Assembly: GCF_900109575.1 (NCBI RefSeq)
Contig: NZ_FOAF01000003.1
Span: 1-64,000, forward strand
Source of the DNA: Olivibacter domesticus
Lineage (GTDB): Bacteria > Bacteroidota > Bacteroidia > Sphingobacteriales > Sphingobacteriaceae
DNA: 64,000 bases
Direction: 5' to 3'
Shown: positions 45,098 through 54,278 of the stretch, piece by piece
Layout of the letters: the number at the start of each line of letters is the position of its first letter
How positions within the stretch are numbered: the stretch's first letter is position 1
Notes under the pieces: generated by a model
Told to the model about the DNA's origin: nothing
Seen by the model: only the letters and a program-made list of their open reading frames with translations
Database searches by the model: none
Position numbers and translations under genes: made by a program

Positions 45098-46063
45098 TTA
45101 GTTCTTTACAGCAAACTTCTTAGACTTACGCTTACTAAGGTTAACAGCTTGTGGGATTTTCACATAGTAACCGGTACCATCATAGGGTCTTTTACGGGGA
45201 TGAGATTTACAGTTTTCTGAACAACAACCGTCCATTTTCCATCCACATTCATCACATTGTGTAAAGTGCTCATTGCAGACAGGATTTGCACAATTAATCA
45301 TTTTACTTGTTGTAGCACCGCAGTTAAAACAAGTGGAGACCACCGAAGGGTTTACATTGTTAACTTCTACGGAAACGCGGTTATCAAACACGTAACATTT
45401 GCCTTCGAAATCTTTTCCGCCAGCTTCTTTGCCATACTTTATAATGCCGCCATGTAATTGATAAACGTTCTCAAACCCTTCATGCAGCAAAAGAGCAGAA
45501 GCTTTTTCGCATTTTATTCCGCCAGTGCAATAGGTAAGTATTTTCTTATCTTTATACTGCGCTAACTCATTAATCCTCTCTGGAAATTCCCGGAAATTTT
45601 CAATATCCAAACGTACGGCATTTTTAAAATGGCCTACATTATGTTCATAGTCAGAACGAACATCTAGTATGACGACATCGTCTCGATCTTTCATTTCCAT
45701 AAACTCTTGGGGCTCCAAATGTATCCCCGTACGTTTATTAGGGTCAATAATTTGAGGGTCCCTTAAGCCAGAATGCACAATTTCGGCTTTATACCGACAA
45801 TGCATTTTAATAAAAGAAGGTTCATCTACCTCATCTATTTTAAAATCAGTTTTTGCAAAACGTTGATCGGCATGAACCGCTTGCATATATGCATCACAGG
45901 CCTCTCTAGTTCCTGAAACCGTTCCATTTAAACCTTCATTGGCCACAATGATCCTGCCAACTAATTCCAAAGATTTACAAAACGCTAAGTGTTTTTCAGC
46001 AAATTCTTCTGCGTTTTCGATAGGGCTATAACAATAGTATAGCAATGTTTGATATGCTTTCAT
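45098..46063 (-). CDS. trhO: Rhodanese-domain tRNA uridine hydroxylase TrhO
   Basis: TrhO (YceA) makes 5-hydroxyuridine at wobble position 34 of several tRNAs. The 321-aa protein has an N-terminal acylphosphatase-like region (VANEGLNGTVSGTREACDAY), the rhodanese domain with VILDVRSDYEHNVGHFKNAV and catalytic Cys179 in YCTGGIKCEKA, and a Cys-rich C terminus (CFNCGATTSKMINC; CDECGWKMDGCCSENC) that binds metal. A -7 box TATCTTTG on the minus strand at 46111-46118 is the likely promoter. It ends 7 bases before the PUL regulator start, so read-through into the regulator is possible. Confidence 0.95.
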   Translation of the reverse strand: MKAYQTLLYYCYSPIENAEEFAEKHLAFCKSLELVGRIIVANEGLNGTVSGTREACDAYMQAVHADQRFAKTDFKIDEVDEPSFIKMHCRYKAEIVHSGLRDPQIIDPNKRTGIHLEPQEFMEMKDRDDVVILDVRSDYEHNVGHFKNAVRLDIENFREFPERINELAQYKDKKILTYCTGGIKCEKASALLLHEGFENVYQLHGGIIKYGKEAGGKDFEGKCYVFDNRVSVEVNNVNPSVVSTCFNCGATTSKMINCANPVCNEHFTQCDECGWKMDGCCSENCKSHPRKRPYDGTGYYVKIPQAVNLSKRKSKKFAVKN

Positions 46064-46472
46064 ATTTTCATTGATACCGCTGCAAACGGCGTTTAATGCT
46101 ATAAAAGGTACAAAGATAAAAAAATTTAATACAGCTTTGCCATCTTAACAAGAAGCTTTAAATGATTTACATAAAATTGGCTTCATTAAGTTCCCTGTGG
46201 CAAGGTGCGTTATAACCCTCAAAACGTTTCTTCTTTCAATTGCTCGTATCATTACAACAGTAATCAGTCCTTATAGATGGTAAAGGTACGGAACCTCAGG
46301 CCAGTTGTCATCTTTAATAGTATGAACAGCTATAAAAAAGGGCACGCTGTGAAAGATATTTCTATAAATTCAACACGAAATATAGGGATAGAAAAGGCGC
46401 AGTAAAAATAACAACTACTTAACAATCAATTAACAACAAATAGTTTACTTTGTGTACAAAGTTTGAACTTTG
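46064..46472. other. Divergent intergenic region between trhO and the LpxH-like gene
   Basis: It holds the trhO promoter (TATCTTTG on the minus strand at 46111-46118). On the plus strand, TTACTTTG at 46445-46452 is a candidate -7 box for the phosphoesterase gene. The middle (46130-46400) shows no gene, strong hairpin or repeat that I can support. Confidence 0.6.
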
Positions 46473-47321
46473 ATGTCAAAACGTCCCGTAGAATTAGTTG
46501 TTATATCGGATGTCCATTTAGGGACCTACGGATGCCACGCCAAGGAACTCTTGACTTATCTTAAGAGCATTAAACCTGAAAAGATTATCTTAAATGGAGA
46601 TATCATCGATATCTGGCAATTTAGCAAGCGTTATTGGCCCGAAAGCCATATGAAGGTTGTACGAAAGTTGTTAAAATTTATTGCAGAAGGCACGCCGGTA
46701 TACTACCTAACAGGTAATCACGATGAGATGCTTCGTAAATTTGCTGATTTTAATTTAGGCTCCTTACAGCTTCTTAATAAACTTGTACTTCCCTTGCCAA
46801 AGGGGAAGGCTTGGATTTTTCATGGAGATATTTTTGACGTCACGATGCAGCATTCTAAATGGCTAGCCCGCTTGGGTGCTATTGGCTATGATACCCTAAT
46901 TTTACTAAACAGTTTTGTCAACTGGTGTTTAGCAAAACTCGGACGAGGAAAGATGAGTTTTTCAAAAAAAATAAAGGCAAGCTTTAAAGATGCTGTTAAA
47001 TTTATCAATAACTTTGAAACTACTTGTGCCGATTTAGCTATTGATAAAGGATACCAATATGTAATCTGTGGTCACATACATCAGCCTGAAATTAAAGAGA
47101 TCGTTACAGATAAAGGGAAAGTTACGTATCTTAATTCAGGTGATTGGGTAGAAAATTTAACCGCACTAGAATACGCTAATAATACTTGGAGTATATACAG
47201 ATACAACCATCAAGAAGCCCTTCAGGACGAAAATGATGAGCTCGATCCTTTGGAAAACGAAGATCTAAATGATAAACTTAATATTAATAAACTCCTCGAG
47301 CTCTTAAAAACGGAGACTTAA
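46473..47321 (+). CDS. LpxH-like metallophosphoesterase (UDP-2,3-diacylglucosamine diphosphatase family)
   Basis: A 282-aa calcineurin-like phosphoesterase with all metal-binding motifs: VVISDVHLGTYG (D-x-H), LNGDIIDIW (GD), YYLTGNHDEM (GNHD), IFHGDIFDV and ICGHIHQPEI. LpxH-like enzymes remove UMP from UDP-2,3-diacylglucosamine in lipid A synthesis; this longer variant (about 280 aa) is common in Bacteroidota and usually annotated that way. The helical insert (about 120-170) is typical. Start at ATG 46473; one more in-frame codon upstream would be TTG. A short C-terminal acidic tail follows. Confidence 0.88.
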   Translation: MSKRPVELVVISDVHLGTYGCHAKELLTYLKSIKPEKIILNGDIIDIWQFSKRYWPESHMKVVRKLLKFIAEGTPVYYLTGNHDEMLRKFADFNLGSLQLLNKLVLPLPKGKAWIFHGDIFDVTMQHSKWLARLGAIGYDTLILLNSFVNWCLAKLGRGKMSFSKKIKASFKDAVKFINNFETTCADLAIDKGYQYVICGHIHQPEIKEIVTDKGKVTYLNSGDWVENLTALEYANNTWSIYRYNHQEALQDENDELDPLENEDLNDKLNINKLLELLKTET

Positions 47322-47513
47322 TAGTAATTTAAGGCACACATAATACGATTCACGCTCAACTCTTTTATGTAAATAGTAATGGCTCGGCTGTATTCCAAAA
47401 GTCTCCTGTAAAGATTTAGGAAAGATATCTCCTATCCAGTCATCAAAATTTCCATTCTCCAAGCATTTGTGTTAATATTGTACTTTTTAACAAATAGAGG
47501 AAAGCATCCTTGC

Positions 47514-48494
47514 ATGATTAATTTATTTAGGAGGTTTACGCCCGCCAATCTGGCTTTTTTAATTGCCATAGCACTGATTCTTTGTATCGGGGCATTCATC
47601 CATCTGCCAAATGCTTTCCATCCAATATTATTTGAACCAGCCATTACCTCTTTTCTAGGTAATTTTGAATCCGTTACCTTAACTCCACAGTCAAATGTGC
47701 TAATCACACTGTTCCTTACTGTTACGCAGGCATTGGTATTAAATAGAATTGTTGATAACCATAACCTTCTTGGGAGGCCAACCTTTCTACCAGCATTAAT
47801 GTATGTTACCACAGCAAGTTTACTTTTACCTTTCTTAGCACTTACGCCTACCTTATTGTGTAACTTCTTTCTGATATGGATGATAGATAAACTTCTAAAA
47901 ACTTACCATAGAAAGGAAGTTAAATCAACACTTTTCGATTTGGGAATGTTAGTGGCTGTCGGAACCTTATTCTACTTTCCATTCATTATTATGTTTCCAT
48001 TATTATGGATCGCGCTGATAATTTTCAGGCCCTTTGATTGGCGTGAATGGATCTCGGGCTTACTAGGATTTGCTACAATTTATTTTATTTTGGGTGTCAT
48101 CTATCTTTGGAATAATAAACTAAATGAGTTTTATGCCATTTGGACTCCCTTAACCAAGCCTTTTCCAACTTCTTTTAATATAGACATTTATGACTACTGG
48201 GTATTATTACCGTTGGCGTTGGTATTGGCCTTATTTCTTAATACACTACGGGAAAATTTTTATAAAAGCGTAGTACATGTAAGGAAGTCTTTTCAACTGC
48301 TTTTCTTCATGTTTATATTTGGCATTATTTCCTTCTATTTGAAAACCGACACGCCAGAATTTCACTTTCTGATGTGTGCTCCACCAATATCTATTTATAT
48401 GGCTTATTATTTCAACTTTGCTAGAATACGATGGTTTTATGAAAGCGTTTATGCACTATTACTCATCGCCATTTTATATTTCCAACTTTTCTAA
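47514..48494 (+). CDS. DUF6427-type polytopic membrane protein
   Basis: A 326-aa inner-membrane protein with about ten hydrophobic helices (for example NLAFLIAIALILCIGAFIHL; LPLALVLALFLNTL). It resembles the Bacteroidota-specific family annotated DUF6427; its function is unknown. I chose ATG at 47514, because the longer frame needs GTG at 47469 and adds 15 unlike residues. Its neighbour upstream is the LpxH-like gene and downstream an outer-membrane protein, so an envelope role is plausible but not shown. Confidence 0.78.
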   Translation: MINLFRRFTPANLAFLIAIALILCIGAFIHLPNAFHPILFEPAITSFLGNFESVTLTPQSNVLITLFLTVTQALVLNRIVDNHNLLGRPTFLPALMYVTTASLLLPFLALTPTLLCNFFLIWMIDKLLKTYHRKEVKSTLFDLGMLVAVGTLFYFPFIIMFPLLWIALIIFRPFDWREWISGLLGFATIYFILGVIYLWNNKLNEFYAIWTPLTKPFPTSFNIDIYDYWVLLPLALVLALFLNTLRENFYKSVVHVRKSFQLLFFMFIFGIISFYLKTDTPEFHFLMCAPPISIYMAYYFNFARIRWFYESVYALLLIAILYFQLF

Positions 48495-48560
48495 GCGATT
48501 AAAACAGTGTCTTTTAACCTTTTTTAACAAAAACACCGCGCTTCACAACTAAAAAATAAA

Positions 48561-48568
48561 TAGCTTTG
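48561..48568 (+). promoter_or_regulatory. -7 box before the outer-membrane protein/lptC/ppiD cluster
   Basis: TAGCTTTG at 48561-48568 is an exact match to TAnnTTTG, 41 bases before the ATG at 48610. No clear -33 TTTG is seen. Confidence 0.5.
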
Positions 48569-48609
48569 CAGACTTAAAGTAGCATATACTGCATGAATTG
48601 TACATCCGC

Positions 48610-49932
48610 ATGAGATTGAACATTAAGAAATACCTTTATATCGTTGGCATTTGCATTAGTGCAACAGCTAGTGCACAATCAAATAGTAGTTCACCCTATT
48701 CAGCTTTTGGCTTAGGCCTTTTAAGAGGAGACCAGCTTCCACAATTTAAATCGATGGGAGGGATCTCTGCCGGCGTACGAGGTTTAGGAGGATATAGTAA
48801 CATTAATATTGCAAATCCTGCATCTTATTCCAATATACATTTGACAACCTTCGATATAGGTGCCTATATGAATAGGACCATCTTGAAGCGAGACGGAAAA
48901 ACTGAGGCCAGTGGAAACTTCGCATTAAACCATATTAACTTTGCCATTCCCATTACACCAAAGTCAGCATTCAGCTTTGGTTTGATGCCTTTTTCAGATA
49001 TGGGATATAATTATTCTACACCTATGTCTTTTGGTGCAGCAGATACAGCTAAAGCAAATAGAGCTTTTGCAGGTGAGGGAGGAATCAGCAAAGCATATAT
49101 TGGCTATGGTATTCAGGTAGCCAAGAATTTCAGTGTTGGGGCTAACATTTCTTACCTATTTGGAAAACTGAACAATATCAGCGGTATTGAATTTCCAAAT
49201 CAGTTAGGAACAGCAAATACCCGGATTGAAAACAAACGTGACATATACGGTTTCAACTATGACTTGGGTGTACAATATCATACTGCGCTAAACGATAAAA
49301 CGTTGTTAACTGTTGGTTATACCAATAGCCTTGGAACAAAACTCAACTCGATAGAATCGCAGGTCGTTACCCGCATTTCCAGCAATGTTAGTGATGGAAC
49401 GATTAATTCAATACTCGATTCTGTTTATTCTTATGAAGGAAGTGAAGAAAAACTAACTCTTCCTATGCGTCATAGTTTTGGTATTAGCATTAATAGAGCA
49501 AATAAATGGCTTTTGGGAGCCGATGTTCGTTATGCTACTTGGTCGGACTTCAAATCAAGCGGTAACGCCACTATTAACACTGCTGAATATAAATTTGATA
49601 ATAGTTATGGCGCAAGTATTGGCGGTCAATGGACACCAGATATTACCTCTCTAAATTATTTGAATTTAGTAGATTACCGATTTGGTTTAAGATACGACAA
49701 AACGTATCTAAATATTAATAACCAAAATATAAAAGACATGGCTGTTAGCATCGGCCTTGGTCTTCCTATCCGTGCGCAACAGGGAATTAACGCTTATTAT
49801 AAGATAAATCTTTCAGCTGAATATGGGCAACGGGGCACGCTGTCCAATTCTTTGGTAAAAGAAAATTATATCAATTTCACGGTTTCCTTCATGTTAAACG
49901 ACCGCTGGTTTATGCGGTATAGATATGATTAG
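48610..49932 (+). CDS. Outer-membrane beta-barrel protein (FadL/PorV-like)
   Basis: A 440-aa protein with a signal peptide (to about residue 22, ending ASAQ), then alternating hydrophobic/polar strands rich in Gly, Ser and aromatic residues and a C-terminal strand YRYD. The opening SPYSAFGLGLLRGDQLPQFK followed by SMGGISAGVRGLGGYSNINI resembles Bacteroidota OmpP1/FadL-like and PorV-type proteins. Start: ATG at 48610, preferred to TTG 48598. Its position before lptC and ppiD fits an outer-membrane role. Exact substrate unknown. Confidence 0.82.
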   Translation: MRLNIKKYLYIVGICISATASAQSNSSSPYSAFGLGLLRGDQLPQFKSMGGISAGVRGLGGYSNINIANPASYSNIHLTTFDIGAYMNRTILKRDGKTEASGNFALNHINFAIPITPKSAFSFGLMPFSDMGYNYSTPMSFGAADTAKANRAFAGEGGISKAYIGYGIQVAKNFSVGANISYLFGKLNNISGIEFPNQLGTANTRIENKRDIYGFNYDLGVQYHTALNDKTLLTVGYTNSLGTKLNSIESQVVTRISSNVSDGTINSILDSVYSYEGSEEKLTLPMRHSFGISINRANKWLLGADVRYATWSDFKSSGNATINTAEYKFDNSYGASIGGQWTPDITSLNYLNLVDYRFGLRYDKTYLNINNQNIKDMAVSIGLGLPIRAQQGINAYYKINLSAEYGQRGTLSNSLVKENYINFTVSFMLNDRWFMRYRYD

Positions 49933-49942
49933 TAGTAATTAA

Positions 49943-50548
49943 ATGGCGGGTAATGTCATTACGCATATTATAAATAAAATTCCAACCATAACTTTTAAAA
50001 AGGTTATGGTTGGATTGTTTTGTGCCTTATTTTTATTGAGTGCATGTGAAAATGATTTAAAGGACGTTGAACGTATAGCCAATATAAATGCAGAAGAACC
50101 TGTAGACATCTCCTACGGCGTTACGGTTATTTACAGCGATTCTGCCGTGGTGAAAGCAAAACTCATCTCCACAAAGATGATTAAACATAATGTTGATAGT
50201 CCGTTTTATGAGTTCCCGAAAGACATTCTATTGATTTTTTTTGATAAGAATAAAAAAGAAGAACGGCGGGTAACAGCTAACTATGGCTTGTATTTTGAAA
50301 AGAAAAATTTAGTAGAACTGAGACATAACGTAATAGTTACGATGGCCGATGGCACCATCTTTAAATCAGAAGAGCTGTTTTGGGATAATGATAAACGTAT
50401 TTTCTATAATACGATGCCATTAACAATCACTACACCTAATAAGGACGTCTTCCAGGGAAATTATTTTGAATCAGATGAAAGTTTTGAAGACAGAAAAATA
50501 AACGGGTTAAGAGGGGTATATAATCCGAAGGACGAAGATGTATTTTAG
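49943..50548 (+). CDS. lptC: LPS export protein LptC
   Basis: LptC links the inner-membrane LptBFG complex to the periplasmic bridge that moves LPS to the outer membrane. The 201-aa protein has a signal peptide with lipobox LSAC (Cys35), so it is a lipoprotein, as in many Bacteroidota. The LptC beta-jellyroll follows (DISYGVTVIYSDSAVVKAKL; YGLYFEKKNLVELRHNVIVT; LFWDNDKRIFYN). It follows the outer-membrane protein by 10 bases and precedes the PPIase gene. Confidence 0.9.
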   Translation: MAGNVITHIINKIPTITFKKVMVGLFCALFLLSACENDLKDVERIANINAEEPVDISYGVTVIYSDSAVVKAKLISTKMIKHNVDSPFYEFPKDILLIFFDKNKKEERRVTANYGLYFEKKNLVELRHNVIVTMADGTIFKSEELFWDNDKRIFYNTMPLTITTPNKDVFQGNYFESDESFEDRKINGLRGVYNPKDEDVF

Positions 50549-50687
50549 TTTGCTATCATAAATATCTTTTTTATCAGTAAAAATTGTATCTTGCGCCCTC
50601 ATTTAAAAAATTTGTTATTTTTTTAAATACTTAAGAAGCAAATAAATATAGAACTTAAAACCTTCAATCAATTAGTATAAAGAGCAT

Positions 50688-52793
50688 ATGGGATTAATGA
50701 CCTTTTTGCGGAACCGTGCGGGAATAATCATAGTGGTAATTATCGGTTTAGCAATTGTAGCATTTTTGTTAGGAGATGTTATTCGTTTTGGAACACCTTT
50801 CTGGGCTTCGCATCAAAATGAAGTAGGAAGTATAGATGGTGAATCGATATCCTATCAGGATTTCAACAATCAAGTGGAACAAAGTACAAACAATATGCGT
50901 CAGCAAATGGGCGGTAATATGAGCCCACAGATGAGCGCCTATGCAGTGGAAGACGCTTGGAATCAAAATTTAAGACGTCTGTTGTTGAACAAAGAACTTG
51001 AACGCATTGGTTTAAGTGTTGGAAAAAATGAACTGCAAGATATGGTGACCGGTAAAAACCCTTCACCCATGATTGTACAGAATTTCGGCAATCCACAGAC
51101 AGGCCAAGTGGATATGGCCCAGTTGAATCAATTTTTATCTAACGTAGCGAAGGAACCGGCTAATAGCGAGCTAGGCAACCAATGGGAAGGTTTCTTAAAG
51201 GCTATGAAAGAAGGTAAACTTCAGCAGAAATACAACAACCTTATACAGAACAGTGTGTACGTTACTTCGCTAGAAGCCAATGAGGATTACAACCAACGAA
51301 ACAAAATTGCCAATTTCAGTTATGTTCTGTTAGATTACGCATCTTTGCCAGATAAAGACGTAAAGCCAAGTGACGCGGATTATCAAAAGTTCTACGATGA
51401 ACATAAAACTTCTTTCAAAAATGAGGCGGAAACACGATCATTTGAGTATGTAGTATTTAATGCAAAACCTACCGCTCAAGATACTGTTTTGGCCAAAGAA
51501 ACCGTTACTAAACTTACTAAAGAGCTGGCCACCAGTACGAACGATTCTTTATTCGCTGCGTCCAACTCTGAACAAAAACGCCCAGTAGCCTACATTAAAA
51601 AAGGAACACTGAGCCCCGCTTTAGATTCATTAGTTTTTAGCGCTGCGGCCGGAACGACAGTAGGCCCCGTTTATACAAATGGTGTATATGAATCTGCTAA
51701 AGTGCTTGATGTGCGCAATAGTCCAGATTCTGTAACAGCTCGTCATATATTACTCAATCCAGCTACAGAAGGTGGTATTGACAAGGCCAAAGCTAAAGCC
51801 GATTCTATAAAAAACCTTATTGTAAATGGCGGAAATTTTGCGGCGTTGGCAGTTGAATTTGGTACAGATGGAACAAAGGATAATGGTGGAGAATTGGGGA
51901 CCTTTGCACGCGGCAGTATGATCCCAGCATTTGAAGACGCTGTTTTTAATGCTAAACCTGGAGATGTTTTTGTTTTGAACACGCAATATGGCGTGCATAT
52001 CATCAAAGTAGATGCACAGAAAGGAATGTCAAAGGTGGTAAAAGCTGCTATAATTGACAAGAGTGTTACCAGTAGCAATGAAACGTTAAGAGCAGCATAC
52101 AGCAAAGCCTCTGATTTCTTTGGAAAGGCTAACGGTAAAGATTTTAATGAAGCAGCAAAAAAAGCAGGCCTAACAGTTGATCACGCAGAGAATATTGCAC
52201 CGATGCAACCTTCCATTCAAAATCTGGAGTCACCAAGGGAATTAATTAAATGGGCTTTCAAAGCAGATAAGGGAGACTTAACGGACAAGGTTTATGAATT
52301 GGACAACCAATACGTTGTGGCTAAATTAACCAGCATACGTCCAAAAGGACAATTATCTTTAGCAGATGTAAAAAAGGAAATTGAGCCGGCAGTATTAAAT
52401 AAAGTGAAAGCCGCGCAATTGGAGCAAAAATTAAATGGCGCTTTAAAGGGTGCAAAGTCTATCAATGAAGTTGCCCAAAAAGTTGGAAAGACAGCTAAAG
52501 CAGAGCAAAATATTGTTTTTGCCAATCCAGTTTTACCAGGAGTAGCACAAGAAAACAAAGTAGTAGGTACTGTTTTTGGGCTACAACCAAAGCAGCTTTC
52601 CAAACCAATTGAGGGAACTCAAGGTGTATATGTAGTGGAGGCAACAGACTTTGTAAACCCGCCGGCACTAACAGATATTAACCGCCAAAAACAACAGGTT
52701 TCGCAACAGGTAAAACAACGCGCGGCGAACCAAGCTTTTCAAGCTTTATTAGATAAGGCGGAAATTACTGACAATCGGGTGAGATTCTATTAA
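50688..52793 (+). CDS. PpiD-like membrane-anchored peptidyl-prolyl isomerase (SurA-N type)
   Basis: A 701-aa periplasmic chaperone/isomerase. A single N-terminal membrane helix (residues 11-28: GIIIVVIIGLAIVAFLLGDV) is followed by a SurA-like N-terminal domain. A parvulin PPIase domain (about 345-440) carries VTARHILLNPATEGG and GGELGTFARGSMIPAFEDAV, plus a further C-terminal PPIase-like region. PpiD helps outer-membrane and periplasmic proteins emerging from Sec to fold. It follows lptC at 139 bases and ends with a strong terminator. Confidence 0.93.
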   Translation: MGLMTFLRNRAGIIIVVIIGLAIVAFLLGDVIRFGTPFWASHQNEVGSIDGESISYQDFNNQVEQSTNNMRQQMGGNMSPQMSAYAVEDAWNQNLRRLLLNKELERIGLSVGKNELQDMVTGKNPSPMIVQNFGNPQTGQVDMAQLNQFLSNVAKEPANSELGNQWEGFLKAMKEGKLQQKYNNLIQNSVYVTSLEANEDYNQRNKIANFSYVLLDYASLPDKDVKPSDADYQKFYDEHKTSFKNEAETRSFEYVVFNAKPTAQDTVLAKETVTKLTKELATSTNDSLFAASNSEQKRPVAYIKKGTLSPALDSLVFSAAAGTTVGPVYTNGVYESAKVLDVRNSPDSVTARHILLNPATEGGIDKAKAKADSIKNLIVNGGNFAALAVEFGTDGTKDNGGELGTFARGSMIPAFEDAVFNAKPGDVFVLNTQYGVHIIKVDAQKGMSKVVKAAIIDKSVTSSNETLRAAYSKASDFFGKANGKDFNEAAKKAGLTVDHAENIAPMQPSIQNLESPRELIKWAFKADKGDLTDKVYELDNQYVVAKLTSIRPKGQLSLADVKKEIEPAVLNKVKAAQLEQKLNGALKGAKSINEVAQKVGKTAKAEQNIVFANPVLPGVAQENKVVGTVFGLQPKQLSKPIEGTQGVYVVEATDFVNPPALTDINRQKQQVSQQVKQRAANQAFQALLDKAEITDNRVRFY

Positions 52794-52806
52794 AGTTATT
52801 TATTTA

Positions 52807-52851
52807 TACCTTTGTATCCGGATAAGGTTTAAACCCTATCCGGATTTTTTT
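52807..52851 (+). terminator. Terminator of ppiD overlapping the next gene's -7 box
   Basis: ATCCGGATAAGGTTT (52816-52830) pairs with AAACCCTATCCGGAT (52831-52845; one mismatch), followed by a T-run to 52851. A -7 box TACCTTTG at 52807-52814 directly precedes it, so a transcript for the DUF2480 gene would begin inside the hairpin and escape termination, while ppiD transcripts stop. Confidence 0.85.
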
Positions 52852-52863
52852 GTTAAATAGGAT

Positions 52864-53391
52864 ATGGAAAGCGGTATGGAAATCCAAGAGAACATTATAA
52901 ATAAGGTGGCCAACAGTGGTTTATTAAGCTTTGATTTGGCAACATTGAAATCTAATGCAACAATATCAATTTACGATATAAAAGATAACCTGTTTCAAGG
53001 GCTTATATTACGTGAGAAAGATTTCAGAGACTTTGTTAAAGAAAAAGATTGGTCGAGTTATCAGGGGAAGAATGTATTAATTACCTGTAGCGCTGATGCG
53101 ATTATACCAACCTGGGCTTACATGTTACTTGCAAACAAGTTAGAACCTTTTGCGAATGAACTATTTTTTGGGGACGAGGGTACCTTTGAAGATATTTTAT
53201 TTGAAAGAGCATTAGCAAAGCTCGACCTAGAAAGGTTTCGAGATCAACGCGTTGTTGTCAAAGGCTGTGGTGATGTAAAAATTCCAACGTCCGCTTTTGT
53301 GAACTTTACCTATAAATTATCGAAGGTTGCAAAGAGCATCATGTATGGTGAGCCTTGTTCTACTGTGCCAATTTTTAAACGCAAAACGTAA
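52864..53391 (+). CDS. DUF2480 family protein
   Basis: This 175-aa protein matches the Bacteroidota-specific DUF2480 family (NIINKVANSGLLSFDLATLK; LREKDFRDFVKEKDWSSYQG; CSADAIIPTWAYMLLANKLE). It has no signal peptide or membrane helix and no assigned function. The ATG at 52864 is used; Met5 at 52876 is an alternative that matches the usual family start better. It follows ppiD across a terminator, and the DUF3108 gene comes next. Confidence 0.85.
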   Translation: MESGMEIQENIINKVANSGLLSFDLATLKSNATISIYDIKDNLFQGLILREKDFRDFVKEKDWSSYQGKNVLITCSADAIIPTWAYMLLANKLEPFANELFFGDEGTFEDILFERALAKLDLERFRDQRVVVKGCGDVKIPTSAFVNFTYKLSKVAKSIMYGEPCSTVPIFKRKT

Positions 53392-53436
53392 TTTACCGGC
53401 TCATGTATCGATGATAGATTAGGGCAATATAACAGC

Positions 53437-54216
53437 ATGAAAAAAACAGCTTTCATCTTCCTATTAATAATCGCTCAGCAATACGTTGCTTTTTCACAAA
53501 CGGTGCCTTATTTAAAAAATGGCGTTTTTGAACCTGGTGAGGAACTTACCTATCGATTAAGATATGGATTTATTTCTGCCGCCGAAGGAGTATTGAAGGT
53601 GTTACCATCTGATCTTGTTTTTGATAATAAACCAACTTATCATTTAAATGCTGTTGGAAAGACTTCTAAAGCATTTAGCGTCTTCTATAATATAAGAGAT
53701 CAATATGATTCGTATATAGATCAAAAAACATATTTACCTTATTTTTTTAGTGAAAACATAAAAGAAGGAAAATATCGACGAAATGATAAAATACGTTTCT
53801 ATCAGGAAAAGAAAAAAATTGAAGCCACAAGAGGTAACTTTGATGCCAAGGAGTCACAAACCTTTGATCTGTTATCTGCTTATTATTTTTCCAGAACCTT
53901 AGATCTTTCAGGAGTTAAAGAAGGTGAATCATTTAAACTGTCTTATTTTCTTAAAGATACGCTATCCTACTTATATATAACTTATTTAGGAAAAGAAAAC
54001 ATCAAAACTCCTCTTGGAACATTACGGTGTCTTCGATTCAGTCCATCGCTTGAACCTGGGAGAGTATTCAAAAAAGACAGCAAACTTCATTTATGGGTAA
54101 CAGATGACGAAAACAGGATTCCAGTCAAAGCCCAGGTAGATATTCTAATAGGAGCGGTAACCTTGGAGCTCACGGGAGTTAAGGGATTGAAATATCCGTT
54201 AAAGAAAGTCAAATAA
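53437..54216 (+). CDS. DUF3108 periplasmic protein
   Basis: A 259-aa protein with a signal peptide (to about residue 20, ending AFSQ) and a DUF3108 domain: LKNGVFEPGEELTYRLRYGF, GEAVL-like GVLKVLP, LGTLRCLRFSPSLEPGRVF. It ends with WVTDDENRIPVKAQVDILIG. DUF3108 proteins are periplasmic or outer-membrane-associated beta-rich proteins of unknown role, sometimes lipid-binding by structure. It is 45 bases after the DUF2480 gene and 62 bases before the DUF3109 gene, with two tandem palindromes in the latter gap. Confidence 0.85.
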   Translation: MKKTAFIFLLIIAQQYVAFSQTVPYLKNGVFEPGEELTYRLRYGFISAAEGVLKVLPSDLVFDNKPTYHLNAVGKTSKAFSVFYNIRDQYDSYIDQKTYLPYFFSENIKEGKYRRNDKIRFYQEKKKIEATRGNFDAKESQTFDLLSAYYFSRTLDLSGVKEGESFKLSYFLKDTLSYLYITYLGKENIKTPLGTLRCLRFSPSLEPGRVFKKDSKLHLWVTDDENRIPVKAQVDILIGAVTLELTGVKGLKYPLKKVK

Positions 54217-54220
54217 AAGC

Positions 54221-54253
54221 CGACAAGTTGTCACAAAAAACGACAAGTTGTCG
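54221..54253. promoter_or_regulatory. Two tandem copies of the palindrome CGACAAGTTGTC, 20 bp apart
   Basis: Copy 1 is at 54221-54232 and copy 2 at 54241-54253; both are GACAA-N-TTGTC dyads. The 20-base spacing is about two helical turns, so the sites lie on the same face of DNA. In RNA the copies can also pair with each other to give a 12-base stem with one G-G mismatch. They are placed 26 bases before the DUF3109 ATG, after the DUF3108 stop. Confidence 0.6.
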
Positions 54254-54278
54254 TAATAAAAAGTTAAAAGTAAAAACC

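Noticed and set aside
47432-47812. 126-aa minus-strand frame opposite the DUF6427 gene
   Set aside because: It is antisense to the conserved membrane protein's first helices, with no start signal or family.
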